Origin: Thomasclavelia spiroformis
Lineage (GTDB): Bacteria > Bacillota_I > Bacilli_A > Erysipelotrichales > Coprobacillaceae
DNA length: 64,000 nucleotides
Direction of reading: 5' to 3'
NCBI GenBank assembly: GCA_016901755.1
Contig: JACJKV010000004.1
Coordinates: forward strand, 49,976-113,975
The notes beneath the pieces were generated by a model. The model was not told where the DNA came from. It worked only from the letters and a program-made list of their open reading frames with translations, and made no database searches. Shown here piece by piece: positions 37,643-46,843 of this stretch; positions within the stretch are counted from its first letter, which is position 1, and each line of letters begins with the position of its first letter. Made by a program: the position numbers and the translations under genes.

Positions 37643-39079
37643 ATGGGAAAGGTTTATTTGGTAGGTGCAGGATGTGGTGCTTTGGAACTGTACACAGTCA
37701 AAGCGATGAACTGTATACAAAAAGCTGACTGTCTGATTTATGATCAGCTGGTTGATAAACAGATATTGCATTACTGTCCAGCACACTGTGAAACAATATA
37801 TGTAGGAAAAATTGCCCATCACCATACCTTATCGCAGGACAAGATCAATGAGCTTTTGGTAACAAAAGCGAAAGAATATGACTGCGTCGTGCGTTTAAAA
37901 GGTGGCGATGTTTATGTTTTTGGTCGTGGTGGTGAAGAAGGAGAATATCTGTACGATCATGATATAGAATTTGAGGTCGTTCCAGGAATTTCATCAGCAA
38001 TAGGTGGTCTGGCTTATGCGGGGATTCCTGTGACCCATCGGGGATTATCTGGTGGGTTTCAGGTAATGACCGGTGTTTTAAAACAGGGTGAAGAAAGAGA
38101 CTTTGATTTTTCAGCTATGCTGGATGATTATATGACTTATATTTTTTTGATGAGCATGGCGAAAAAAGAAAGAATTGTCAAAGGACTGTTAGCGGCCGGA
38201 AAAGATCCTCATACGGGATGTGCGATCATTTCGCATGCTTCGATGCCTAATCAACGATGCATCGTAGGTACTTTACAGACCATTTTGCCACTGTTTGAGA
38301 TGAATCCATTGCCAATGCCGGGTATTATCGTCGTGGGAAACAGTGTTAAAATGCATGAAAAACTGAATTTTTTTGCAAGAAAACCGCTTTTTGGCCGTCG
38401 TATTCTGGTGACAACAGTGGGACGTGACCATTATTTAAAAGATACTCTGTCTGATTTAGGGGCAGATGTTACTGAAATCATGACGGGACAGGTTATTTAT
38501 CTTGATCCAGTATTACCGGAAATTAAAGACAATCTTGTTTTTACCAGTAAACATGGGGTCATTGGCTTTATGAAGGCCTATATGAAACAGTATCATGATT
38601 TAAGAAAATTAAATGGTGTAAGGATCATTTCTATTGGAGAAAAAACGAATAAAATATTAAATCAGTATGGACTTAATGCGGACTATATTGCCAGCATGCA
38701 AAATGGACAGTCTTTAAATCGTGAATTAAAAGATCTGATTCATGATGAGGAAGTTTACGTTGTTCAGGGGGATGTGACATCAGTGGAAATGGAACATCAT
38801 AAGATCAAAGTCTATACGAATCAGCCTGCCCCAATGGAAGATAGTTTTGAACATTTTGATTATGGGTTGTTTACCTGTGGTTCATCGGTTGAACGTATTT
38901 TAAGATATACGAATATTTCGATTGGAACTTTTATTTCCATGGGACCAGCGACAACGCGTGCCATTAATGAGTGTTATCCTGACAGTTATATCATAGAATT
39001 GGAAAAACCTGATAAAAGTAAAATGGCTGAATGTATTTTAAAGGAGGAAGATGGATGTTTTATCGAGGAAGACGTTTAA
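37643..39079 (+). CDS. cobA-hemD: Fused uroporphyrinogen-III methyltransferase / uroporphyrinogen-III synthase
   Basis: 478 aa. Residues 1-240 are the SAM-dependent CobA/SUMT domain (VYLVGAGCGALELYT; RLKGGDVYVFGRGGEE; VVPGISSAIGGLAYAGIPVTHRG), which makes precorrin-2. Residues 250-478 are a HemD-like domain (RRILVTTVGRDHY; LVFTSKHGVIGF; SMGPATTRAI), which closes the tetrapyrrole ring. The fusion is common in clostridia. The methyltransferase loop has C instead of the common P (GAGCG versus GAGPG). Confidence 0.92.
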   Translation: MGKVYLVGAGCGALELYTVKAMNCIQKADCLIYDQLVDKQILHYCPAHCETIYVGKIAHHHTLSQDKINELLVTKAKEYDCVVRLKGGDVYVFGRGGEEGEYLYDHDIEFEVVPGISSAIGGLAYAGIPVTHRGLSGGFQVMTGVLKQGEERDFDFSAMLDDYMTYIFLMSMAKKERIVKGLLAAGKDPHTGCAIISHASMPNQRCIVGTLQTILPLFEMNPLPMPGIIVVGNSVKMHEKLNFFARKPLFGRRILVTTVGRDHYLKDTLSDLGADVTEIMTGQVIYLDPVLPEIKDNLVFTSKHGVIGFMKAYMKQYHDLRKLNGVRIISIGEKTNKILNQYGLNADYIASMQNGQSLNRELKDLIHDEEVYVVQGDVTSVEMEHHKIKVYTNQPAPMEDSFEHFDYGLFTCGSSVERILRYTNISIGTFISMGPATTRAINECYPDSYIIELEKPDKSKMAECILKEEDGCFIEEDV

Positions 39080-40017
39080 GAAAAAATGCGACGATACGTA
39101 CAATGATGAAGGAAACAGTTGTTCATAAAGAAGAACTGATCTTACCGATTTTTGTGGTTGAGGGAGAAAATATCTGTCGTGAAATTCCTACACTGAAAGG
39201 AATTTATCATTATTCTATTGATCGTCTGGATGATATTATTTTACAAATGCAGGAAGCAGGTATTTTATCATGTATTTTATTTGGTATTCCTGAACATAAG
39301 GATCATTGTGGCAGTGAAGCATATAATGATGATGGTATTGTTCAAAAAGCTATTCGCTATATCAAAGCAAAAGCACCAGATATTTATGTGATTGGTGATG
39401 TGTGCATGTGTGAATATACAGATCATGGGCATTGTGGAATTTTAAATGAAAATGGGGATGTCGATAATGATCAGACTTTAACATATTTAAGTAAAATTGC
39501 CGTTAGCTACGCAAAAGCAGGGATCGATATGGTTGCACCAAGTGACATGATGGATGGTCATATCCAGGCATTGCGTCAGGCTTTAGATGATGCGGGATAT
39601 ACCACCTTGCCAATTATGGGCTATAGTGCCAAATTTGCTTCCAGCTACTATGGACCATTCCGTGAAGCCGCTCATAGTGCTCCATCTTTTGGAGATCGTA
39701 AAAGCTATCAGATGGACTGTGCTAATGGTCAGGAAGCCTTGCGTGAAATTGAAGCCGATATCCAGGAAGGAGTGGATATCATTATGGTCAAACCTGCCTT
39801 AGCATACCTTGATGTAATCAAAGCCGCTTCGGCATATCATGTTCCATTGTGTGCATATCAGGTCAGTGGTGAATATGCCATGTTACAGATGGCGGTTGAT
39901 CAGGGACTGATGAATGAAAGCGTGCTTGATGAATCGTTAATGGCCATCAAAAGAGCTGGTGCTGATCTGATCATTACATATGATGCCTTGAATTTTGTAA
40001 AAAGGAATAATCTATGA
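39055..40017 (+). CDS. hemB: Delta-aminolevulinic acid dehydratase
   Basis: 320 aa from ATG 39055 (AAGGAGG at 39041-39047), overlapping cobA-hemD by 25 bases. Zinc site DVCMCEYTDHGHCG; Schiff-base lysines in YSAKFASSYYGPFREA and IIMVKPALAYLDVI. It condenses two aminolevulinates to porphobilinogen. hemA, hemL and hemC are not in the window. Confidence 0.96.
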   Translation: MFYRGRRLRKNATIRTMMKETVVHKEELILPIFVVEGENICREIPTLKGIYHYSIDRLDDIILQMQEAGILSCILFGIPEHKDHCGSEAYNDDGIVQKAIRYIKAKAPDIYVIGDVCMCEYTDHGHCGILNENGDVDNDQTLTYLSKIAVSYAKAGIDMVAPSDMMDGHIQALRQALDDAGYTTLPIMGYSAKFASSYYGPFREAAHSAPSFGDRKSYQMDCANGQEALREIEADIQEGVDIIMVKPALAYLDVIKAASAYHVPLCAYQVSGEYAMLQMAVDQGLMNESVLDESLMAIKRAGADLIITYDALNFVKRNNL

Positions 40018-41159
40018 TTCCCGTTGCCTTAAATTTACAGAATAAAAATGTCCTGATCGTTGGTGGCGGTAAGGTGGCATTGCGCCAGGCCCAAAAGTTT
40101 TTACAGCAGCAGGCCTGTGTAACCGTTGTCTCGCCTGATTTTTTAGATGATTTTAAAGCGTTGGATCTCAGTTTAAAAAAAGATTTTTACCAGCAAAGCT
40201 ATCTGGAAAATATGTTTCTGGTTTATAGTGCAACTTCCAGCCCTCAGGTCAATCATCAGGTTGTCATTGACTGTAATCTAAGGAATATTCTCTGTGGCAG
40301 TGCGACCAAAGATGAAAATGCTTCATTTTATGGGATGTCTTACCAGCAAAATGATGTTGGCATGGTCGCTTATTCTTCCCATCAGCAGTTTCCTTATGTT
40401 AAGCCATTGCTTAATGAGCTGATGACTGTTGTAGAAAAAAACCGCTCTAGATTACAGCTGCTGGCATGGTTAAGGCCCTATGTATTACAGCTGGAAAATG
40501 ATCATAAAGATATATTTGGAGCACTGTTTGCTGCACCATTAGAACTGCTGCAGTTTCTGGCAGATTCTTTAACATGTGGACATGGTGTGGTCATTGTTTA
40601 TCATCATAATAAATTTGATAACAGCTATCATTTTGAAATTGAACCAGTTATCTATCTGTCCATTGCGGAGTTTCATCAGTATCAGCATTTACTGATGTTT
40701 GATGTAACTTACATATGTTTTCCTTTGGCCTTGGCTGACGGGATCATTTATCGTCGTATGATCAGTCAGCTATCGTCAAAAATCATTAATGCAGGAGCAG
40801 TTATTCAAAGTGAATGTGATATCGCTGAACTTTCACAGCTGCTGAAAAGTGAACGTCAGCCAGTATGGATCTTGCATGACCGTCGTGATTCGTGGCTGAA
40901 AGATATGTTGAGGCGATATTGCCCGCAGGCTTTGATTTATGATTTCAATGATAAGATTTCTCTCGAGATGGATCAGGGTTATGAACTGCGGGTTTTGATT
41001 TTAGGACATGGCAAGCATTATCGTGATTATCAGCTGCTGGTAAAGCAGTATTACCAGGCAGGTTATGATATTGTTTTTGCTGGCAATCTTTTGGATTGTC
41101 CAGCTGTTAAAACTTATCTCACGATGCGCATCAAAGCCCTTATTGATCAGAAAGCATGA
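40014..41159 (+). CDS. Precorrin-2 dehydrogenase (SirC-like) with extra C-terminal domain
   Basis: 381 aa, overlapping hemB by 4 bases. Residues 1-200 are the siroheme synthase N-terminal region: Rossmann motif VLIVGGGKVALRQAQKF, the VVSPDF strand and a dimerisation part (FPYVKPLLNELM). Stand-alone SirC is about 150-210 aa. The extra 180 residues end with VLILGHGKHYRDYQLL then VFAGNLLDCPAVKTYL, which recalls the GHGTxH...VGTVEGYP segment of CbiK-type sirohydrochlorin chelatases. If real, one polypeptide would oxidise precorrin-2 and help insert iron. The CbiK N-terminal lobe is not clear and a second active-site His is not seen. Confidence 0.75.
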   Translation: MIPVALNLQNKNVLIVGGGKVALRQAQKFLQQQACVTVVSPDFLDDFKALDLSLKKDFYQQSYLENMFLVYSATSSPQVNHQVVIDCNLRNILCGSATKDENASFYGMSYQQNDVGMVAYSSHQQFPYVKPLLNELMTVVEKNRSRLQLLAWLRPYVLQLENDHKDIFGALFAAPLELLQFLADSLTCGHGVVIVYHHNKFDNSYHFEIEPVIYLSIAEFHQYQHLLMFDVTYICFPLALADGIIYRRMISQLSSKIINAGAVIQSECDIAELSQLLKSERQPVWILHDRRDSWLKDMLRRYCPQALIYDFNDKISLEMDQGYELRVLILGHGKHYRDYQLLVKQYYQAGYDIVFAGNLLDCPAVKTYLTMRIKALIDQKA

Positions 41160-41178
41160 TGTTTTCTGATCTTTTTTG
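41145..41178 (+). terminator. Intrinsic terminator spanning the sirC stop
   Basis: GATCAGAAA / TTTCTGATC stem enclosing the TGA, then six T. Confidence 0.88.
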
Positions 41179-41209
41179 TTTGTACAATAAAACAATAAAT
41201 GGAGAATAG

Positions 41210-41238
41210 TTGATATATATTGGAAAAAATATTATAAT
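41210..41238 (+). promoter_or_regulatory. Promoter of the amino-acid permease gene
   Basis: TTGATA (41210-41215), 17 bases, TATAAT (41233-41238). The untranslated leader of about 55 bases holds no clear riboswitch. Confidence 0.8.
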
Positions 41239-41298
41239 TGTGTGGTATTGAATACATTTAATGTAGATAATACTAGGTTTTGAATAAAAGGAGGAAAT

Positions 41299-42723
41299 AT
41301 GGAAAATTCAAAAAAGATCGTTTGGTATAATCTGGCGTTTATGGCATTTTCTACTGTCTGGGGATTTGGAAATGTTTTAAACGGTTATATTTATTTTAAC
41401 GGTATTCAGGTTATCTTCAGCTGGATTTTAATGTTTGCCTTATATTTCGTACCATATGCCTTAATGGTAGGGGAATTAGGTTCAGCATTTAAAAATTCAG
41501 GTGGTGGAGTCAGCTCTTGGATCCACGAAACAATTGGTCCTAAATGTGCATACTATGCAGGATGGACTTACTGGGCTTGTCACATTACTTATATTGCCAG
41601 CAAAGGAAGCGGTGGTTTAAAAGCATTAAGCTGGATGGTGTTCCAGAATGGTGAAACTTATGCTACTTTTAATACTGAATTAATTCAGTTTGCGACTTTG
41701 GCAGTATTCTTATTCTTCTGTTGGGTAGCCAGCAGAGGATTGAACCCATTAAAGAAATTAGCTACTTTAGCGGGTACAAGTATGTTTATCATGTCAATTC
41801 TTTATATCCTGATGATGTTTGCTGCCCCAGCAATTAATCCTCAGGGTGGTTATTTAACAATGGATTTCAGCCTGAAAAATCTGATTCCACAGTTTAACAT
41901 GGGATATTTTACATCTTTATCAATTTTAGTATTTGCGGTTGGTGGATGTGAAAAAATTTCACCTTATGTTAATAAAGTAGAAAATCCATCACGTGGTTTC
42001 CCTAAAGGAATGATCGCATTAGCAATCATGGTTATGGTTTGTGCTATTTTAGGTACTGTCGCAATGGGTATGATGTTTGACCCTGCTGATATTGCAGCCA
42101 ACTTTGATTCTTATAATGCTAATGGTTCTTACTGGGCATTCCAGAAATTAGGTGAATACTATGGAATGGGTAACATTTTAATGATCATTTATGCTGCATG
42201 TAATGCTATTGGTCAGTTCTCTACATTAGTGTTAAGTATCGATGCACCACTTCGTATGTTATTGGATAATGAAGATGCTCGTCAGTTCATTCCATCTAAA
42301 TTATTAAAGAAAAACAAATATGGTGCTTATATCAATGGTATCTGGATGGTTGTTATCTTATCAGGAGCTATCATCCTTATTCAGGCCTTAGTGCCTAATG
42401 CTGATGTTGTTTTACGTCAGTTAACTCAGTTAAACTCTGTCACAATGCCTATGCGTTATTTATGGGTATTTGCTGCTTATATTGCTTTACGTATAGCTAA
42501 AGAAAAATTTGATCCTGAATATAAATTCACGAAAAATCAGGGATTCGCTTTAACTGCTGGAGCTTGGTGTTTCTTTGTTACTGCATTCTGCTGTCTGTTT
42601 GGAATGTACAAAGAAGGAGATATGTTTACTACTGCTTTAAATGTTATCACACCAGTGGTATTAACTGCTTTAGGTCTGATCATGCCAGCAATTAAAAAAC
42701 GTGAAAAAGAAACAGCTGAATAA
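41299..42723 (+). CDS. APC superfamily amino-acid permease (YjeM-like)
   Basis: 474 aa, about 12 membrane helices. It begins with the APC helix 1 pattern YNLAFMAFSTVWGFGNVLNG and continues with GELGSAFKNSGGGVSSWI, typical of the YjeM/glutamate-GABA antiporter-like branch. Substrate cannot be read from sequence. It may be functionally linked with the aminopeptidase gene that follows. Confidence 0.85.
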   Translation: MENSKKIVWYNLAFMAFSTVWGFGNVLNGYIYFNGIQVIFSWILMFALYFVPYALMVGELGSAFKNSGGGVSSWIHETIGPKCAYYAGWTYWACHITYIASKGSGGLKALSWMVFQNGETYATFNTELIQFATLAVFLFFCWVASRGLNPLKKLATLAGTSMFIMSILYILMMFAAPAINPQGGYLTMDFSLKNLIPQFNMGYFTSLSILVFAVGGCEKISPYVNKVENPSRGFPKGMIALAIMVMVCAILGTVAMGMMFDPADIAANFDSYNANGSYWAFQKLGEYYGMGNILMIIYAACNAIGQFSTLVLSIDAPLRMLLDNEDARQFIPSKLLKKNKYGAYINGIWMVVILSGAIILIQALVPNADVVLRQLTQLNSVTMPMRYLWVFAAYIALRIAKEKFDPEYKFTKNQGFALTAGAWCFFVTAFCCLFGMYKEGDMFTTALNVITPVVLTALGLIMPAIKKREKETAE

Positions 42724-42730
42724 AAATCAT

Positions 42731-42768
42731 ACATATCCTTTCGGGCAACCGAAAGGATATGTTATAAT
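42731..42768 (+). repeat. 14-bp perfect inverted repeat abutting a TATAAT box
   Basis: Arms 42731-42744 (ACATATCCTTTCGG) and 42749-42762, GCAA loop. No T tract follows; instead TATAAT begins at 42763, 33 bases before the aminopeptidase start. The dyad could serve as a terminator of the permease, an operator, or both. Confidence 0.75.
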
Positions 42769-42795
42769 ATACAGGAAAATATGGAGGTATTAACT

Positions 42796-44112
42796 ATGTA
42801 TGAAAAAATCTCACAGGAAATGTTAGAATTCCTGCAAAAAAGTCCAACAGCTTTTCATGCTGTGGAAAATATGAAAAATGAATTAAACAGTCGTGGATAT
42901 CAGGAATTGCTGGAAAGTCAGGCCTGGCAGATCCAGCCAGGTGGTAAATACTATGTAACCAGAAATAATTCTAGTATTATTGCTTTAAATATTGGCAATG
43001 ATCTGCAAAACTATAGCTTTAATGTAGCAGCATCTCATAGTGACTGTCCTACTTTTAAAATCAAGGAAAATGCAGAAATCGTTGTTAGAAACAAATATAC
43101 TACTTTAAATACTGAAGGTTATGGGGGAATGCTGTGTGCAACCTGGTTTGACAGACCTTTATCGGTTGCAGGGCGTTTACTGATCAAAGAAGATAATACG
43201 ATCAAAACTCAGCTGATCAATATTGACCGTGACCTGTTACTGATTCCTAATGTTGCTATTCATATGAACAGAGCTGTTAATGATGGCTATGCTTATAATA
43301 AACAAATTGACATGCTGCCATTATTTGGCGGTGCTGACTGTCAAAAAGGTGATTTTAAGAAACTGCTGGCTCAGGAAGCTGGAGTGAAAGAAGAAGATAT
43401 TTATGGCAGTGATCTTTATTTATATAACCGCATGGCGCCTTCCATCTGGGGAGCTCATAATGAATTTATTTCTAGTCAGCATTTAGATGATCTGCAGTGT
43501 GGCTATACTTCACTGATGGGATTTTTAAATGGGGCCAATGATCAGTCTATTAATGTTTTTGCCTGCTTTGATAATGAAGAAGTTGGTTCAGGAACTAAAC
43601 AGGGAGCTGCATCGACGTTCTTGTATGATGTCTTGAAACGTGCTAATACAGCTTTAGGAAAAAATGAAGAAGATTTCTATCGTGCTTTGGCTTCAAGCTT
43701 TATGTTAAGTGCTGATAATGCACATGCTGTACATCCAAATCATCCGGCAAAAACTGATGATACAAACTGCGTCTATATGAATGAAGGTATCGTTGTTAAA
43801 TCACATGCTGGTCAAAAATATACCAGTGATGCAGTGAGCGTGGCTGTCTTTAGAGAATTATGTCAGCGTGCTGAAGTTCCCGTACAGTTCTTTGCAAACC
43901 GTTCTGATGTAGCGGGTGGAAGCACACTGGGAAATATTGCCATGTCACAGGTTTCAATGAACAGTGTTGACATTGGATTACCACAGCTGGCAATGCATTC
44001 ATCATATGAAACAGCTGGAATTAAAGATACTTATTATATGATCAAAGTTATGACAGAATTCTTTAACTGTCATATCAGCGAAGTGAGCAGTCATATTTTA
44101 AAGGTTGATTAA
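42796..44112 (+). CDS. M18 family aminopeptidase
   Basis: 438 aa from ATG 42796 (GGAGGT at 42783-42788). M18 metal-site motifs: ASHSDCPTFK, the central ACFDNEEVGSGTKQGA, and SADNAHAVHPNHPAK. Cytosolic zinc aminopeptidase for acidic or other N-terminal residues. Its end overlaps the next gene by one base. Confidence 0.93.
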   Translation: MYEKISQEMLEFLQKSPTAFHAVENMKNELNSRGYQELLESQAWQIQPGGKYYVTRNNSSIIALNIGNDLQNYSFNVAASHSDCPTFKIKENAEIVVRNKYTTLNTEGYGGMLCATWFDRPLSVAGRLLIKEDNTIKTQLINIDRDLLLIPNVAIHMNRAVNDGYAYNKQIDMLPLFGGADCQKGDFKKLLAQEAGVKEEDIYGSDLYLYNRMAPSIWGAHNEFISSQHLDDLQCGYTSLMGFLNGANDQSINVFACFDNEEVGSGTKQGAASTFLYDVLKRANTALGKNEEDFYRALASSFMLSADNAHAVHPNHPAKTDDTNCVYMNEGIVVKSHAGQKYTSDAVSVAVFRELCQRAEVPVQFFANRSDVAGGSTLGNIAMSQVSMNSVDIGLPQLAMHSSYETAGIKDTYYMIKVMTEFFNCHISEVSSHILKVD

Positions 44113-44759
44113 TGATGAAAGTTAAAAAAAAGAAGTATGATCTGACAGACGAAAATGAGACGAAGATCAGATTCTTAAATGAACAGTATCTGGAATATTA
44201 TCGTGATATAGAAAAAGCACTGTTTAAAAAATCAAAAAACACTTTAAAAACGAATATACTGCTAAGTGATATTATTGACGAAATGCTTTCACATCAGGAA
44301 AAGAAAAATGATCCCTTTCAGCTTATTGGAGCGAACAAACAGCTCTTTATCAATCGAACTGATAAAAAAATCAATTATAAAGAACGCATTGAAGCTATTA
44401 AAAAGACAGATATTCAAAATTATGGAATATCAGGTCTGTGGCTGACAATGTGTGGCTATATCGTTTTGCTTTTCATCAAAGAATTGCTTTCTAATCATTA
44501 TCTGATTCATTTCTATATTGATTCTTTGGTTGCGGTTTTTGCTTTATTTGTTGCTTTGCACAATTTTAAAACTGAAATCACGATCATCAAAAAACATCAG
44601 CTGGCGATGAAACCAATTCATATTGAAATTGCTGGTTTTGTGGTTTCGCTGATTATTACAGTTTTCATGTATCGGAGTCCATTTGATATTACTTTTGCGA
44701 TTCTGGTGATTGCACTTTTGACCAATAAAAAAATATTTGAAAAAAATATCAGCAGTTAA
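44112..44759 (+). CDS. Membrane protein with about four helices, DUF1129-like
   Basis: 215 aa. A charged N-terminal cytoplasmic part (about residues 1-105, with NEQYLEYYRDIEKALFKKSK) is followed by four membrane helices. The layout resembles DUF1129 proteins of Firmicutes. Function unknown. It is translationally coupled to the aminopeptidase (TAATG). Confidence 0.6.
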   Translation: MMKVKKKKYDLTDENETKIRFLNEQYLEYYRDIEKALFKKSKNTLKTNILLSDIIDEMLSHQEKKNDPFQLIGANKQLFINRTDKKINYKERIEAIKKTDIQNYGISGLWLTMCGYIVLLFIKELLSNHYLIHFYIDSLVAVFALFVALHNFKTEITIIKKHQLAMKPIHIEIAGFVVSLIITVFMYRSPFDITFAILVIALLTNKKIFEKNISS

Positions 44760-44765
44760 TCTTTG

Positions 44766-44802
44766 AACCTTTTATCATTGAAAGATGGTAAAAGGTTTTT
44801 TT
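44766..44802 (+). terminator. Intrinsic terminator
   Basis: Thirteen-base stem AACCTTTTATCAT / ATGGTAAAAGGTT and T tail. Confidence 0.92.
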
Positions 44803-44872
44803 GCATAGGTGAATATTGCTGTCTTTTCTTTTTGGATAATATAGTGTAAGATACTATCGAAAAGGTGATTAT

Positions 44873-45802
44873 ATGGAAAAAGAAGAAATATTAGAATATA
44901 TGGATGAAGATATAGCCAATCAGGCAGTTTTTTATGATTTTGAACATCTTCCTCCACAAATATCAAATGCTATGTATCTTTATGGTAATAATGCAGATTA
45001 TGATCTGGTGGCTTTTATTGATGCCAGTTCCAATCATGATGGCAGTCTGGGAATGATCATTACCGGTTCTGGACTTTATTTCTGTTTTAAACAGCCACAG
45101 TCAATTATCTATGATCATATTGAAAAGCTGTCACTAGTATGGCAGGAAGAAAAACAGAGTTTTTTTGCCAGAATTCAAACGACAGAGAAAACCTATGTTT
45201 TCAAAAATCAGTATTTAAATCTGGATAATTTTATTAAAGCTTTAGCTGCTTTAAAACAGCTGAAAATTGATTTTGTGATGGATCCTTACAAAAAAGTAAG
45301 CTACTTTGTTCCTCTGGTATTAAATGATATGACTGAAGGAATGTATGAAGATCTGGAATTGGATGCCTTGACACAACAGCAGATTCAGGACATTTATCAT
45401 GAATTAGAAATGATCAGTCAATTATCTTTGGCGCAACAGGAAGATGAATTAAGAGCGTTATGTCGCTATGCTCTGGATTTTTTTGAACGTTTTGGTTTAG
45501 AAAGTGAAGAAATAGATGCTTTGTATCAGGCACAGCAGTTTTTTGATCAGAAATCAGATGATGAAGATCAGCAGTTAGAAGGTGCCAAGAGATGGTTTGA
45601 TGAAATGAGCGAAAGCTATCGCCAGGGTAACACCGAAATGTATGATCAGTTAAAGACGACAATGAATAATCTGGGAATCAATGAAGAAGCTTTAAAAAAC
45701 ATGTCATCAGAAGAACTGGATGAATATGTCAAAGATATGTGCAGAAAATTTGGTATTTCACAAAGTCTTTTTGAAAAAATGAAAGATCGTTTTGGACGAT
45801 AG
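44873..45802 (+). CDS. Uncharacterised 309-aa protein, possible PH-like N-terminal domain
   Basis: I do not recognise this gene. The N-terminal 135 residues contain beta-rich stretches (LGMIITGSGLYFCFKQPQSI then KLSLVWQEE) like small bacterial PH domains, in which a strand GLYF is followed by IPYDxI. The rest is acidic and helical (LEMISQLSLAQQEDELRAL; MSSEELDEYVKDMCRKFG). There is no signal peptide or membrane helix, so it is probably cytoplasmic. It stands alone after a terminator. Confidence 0.55.
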   Translation: MEKEEILEYMDEDIANQAVFYDFEHLPPQISNAMYLYGNNADYDLVAFIDASSNHDGSLGMIITGSGLYFCFKQPQSIIYDHIEKLSLVWQEEKQSFFARIQTTEKTYVFKNQYLNLDNFIKALAALKQLKIDFVMDPYKKVSYFVPLVLNDMTEGMYEDLELDALTQQQIQDIYHELEMISQLSLAQQEDELRALCRYALDFFERFGLESEEIDALYQAQQFFDQKSDDEDQQLEGAKRWFDEMSESYRQGNTEMYDQLKTTMNNLGINEEALKNMSSEELDEYVKDMCRKFGISQSLFEKMKDRFGR

Positions 45803-45867
45803 TTTTCTGTTCGAGAAAAAAATTAGAATTTAGAAATATTGTGATATAGTTGTTGAGGGTGATTAAA

Positions 45868-46746
45868 ATGATAAAATTAATCGTGTGTGATGTCGATGGA
45901 ACCAGTGTTGATCGTTTCAGCCAGTTTCATGCGGGAGATTTACATAAAATAAAAGAGCAGATCGAAAAAGGTGTTCATTTCATGTTTGCATCGGGAAGAG
46001 ATATGAATATGATGACAAAAATCTTAGATGCCAGTTCAATTTATAATGATATTATTTTAAATAATGGAACCCAATATCGTAACTATGAAGGTACGATCAA
46101 TGAGTGTCATCCTATGGACGAACAGGCTTTTCGTCAGATGATCGAAATTCTGCAGAAATATCATTATCATATTTCTATTCATACAACTAAAGGCAAATAT
46201 ATATTAAATGATTTTGAAACTTACTGGAATTGGCATATGGCTATTTTGATGCAGGATGAAACTTTAAGAAAGCTGGACCGACTTCCTGATGCTACTTTTT
46301 TTACCAGAGAAGGATATCTCAATGACTGTACTTCGGTAGAAAGTGTCGATGAAATTTATGCGCAGGGAGCTCAGCCTTTAAAAGTGGATGCCAGACATTT
46401 AAATCCTGAAGAGGCTAAAGGTGTCAATGAACGACTTAAAGTTATCAAACATCTGAATATATCTTCATCATATGAAGATAATATTGAAATTACCTGTGAT
46501 AACTATGATAAAGGAATCATGCTGAAAAAAGTTATTGCAGCATATGGCTTTGCAAGGGATGAAGTGGCTACTTTTGGTGATGGACTAAATGATATCAGCA
46601 TGCTGGAAGATTTTCCTTATAGTTTTGCACCGGCTAATGCCCATCCTCTGGTCAAAGAAAAAGTACATTATGTTTTAAAGCATAATGGTGGCGATGGTGC
46701 TGTTGAAGAAGGAATTCGTTTATTAGAACAAATGAAGCTGTTATAG
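45868..46746 (+). CDS. Cof-type HAD-IIB phosphatase
   Basis: 292 aa from ATG 45868. HAD motif I VCDVDGTSVD, motif II FASGRDMNMM, motif III Lys in the NYDKGIMLKK stretch, motif IV FGDGLNDISM. Likely sugar-phosphate or cofactor phosphatase. A second member of the same family lies at 31570. Confidence 0.87.
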   Translation: MIKLIVCDVDGTSVDRFSQFHAGDLHKIKEQIEKGVHFMFASGRDMNMMTKILDASSIYNDIILNNGTQYRNYEGTINECHPMDEQAFRQMIEILQKYHYHISIHTTKGKYILNDFETYWNWHMAILMQDETLRKLDRLPDATFFTREGYLNDCTSVESVDEIYAQGAQPLKVDARHLNPEEAKGVNERLKVIKHLNISSSYEDNIEITCDNYDKGIMLKKVIAAYGFARDEVATFGDGLNDISMLEDFPYSFAPANAHPLVKEKVHYVLKHNGGDGAVEEGIRLLEQMKLL

Positions 46747-46767
46747 GAAGGTTTCCTTCCTTTTTTT
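46745..46767 (+). terminator. Intrinsic terminator after the HAD gene
   Basis: AGGAAGG / CCTTCCT with TTT loop and T run; overlaps the stop codon. Confidence 0.88.
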
Positions 46768-46779
46768 GATGCATGAGAT

Positions 46780-46828
46780 TTGACAATTTATCAGCATTTA
46801 TATAATATCAAGTTAGAGTTAACTAACT
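46780..46828 (+). promoter_or_regulatory. nrdI promoter with small inverted repeat
   Basis: TTGACA (46780-46785) with TATAAT (46801-46806, 15-base spacing) or TAATAT (46803-46808, 17-base spacing). AGTTAG (46811-46816) and CTAACT (46823-46828) form a short dyad at the expected transcript start. Confidence 0.55.
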
Positions 46829-46843
46829 CAAGGAGGAATATAA

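Noticed and set aside
41239..41298. Riboswitch or T-box in the permease leader
   Set aside because: The leader is only about 55 bases, with no T-box sequence, terminator or known aptamer pattern.
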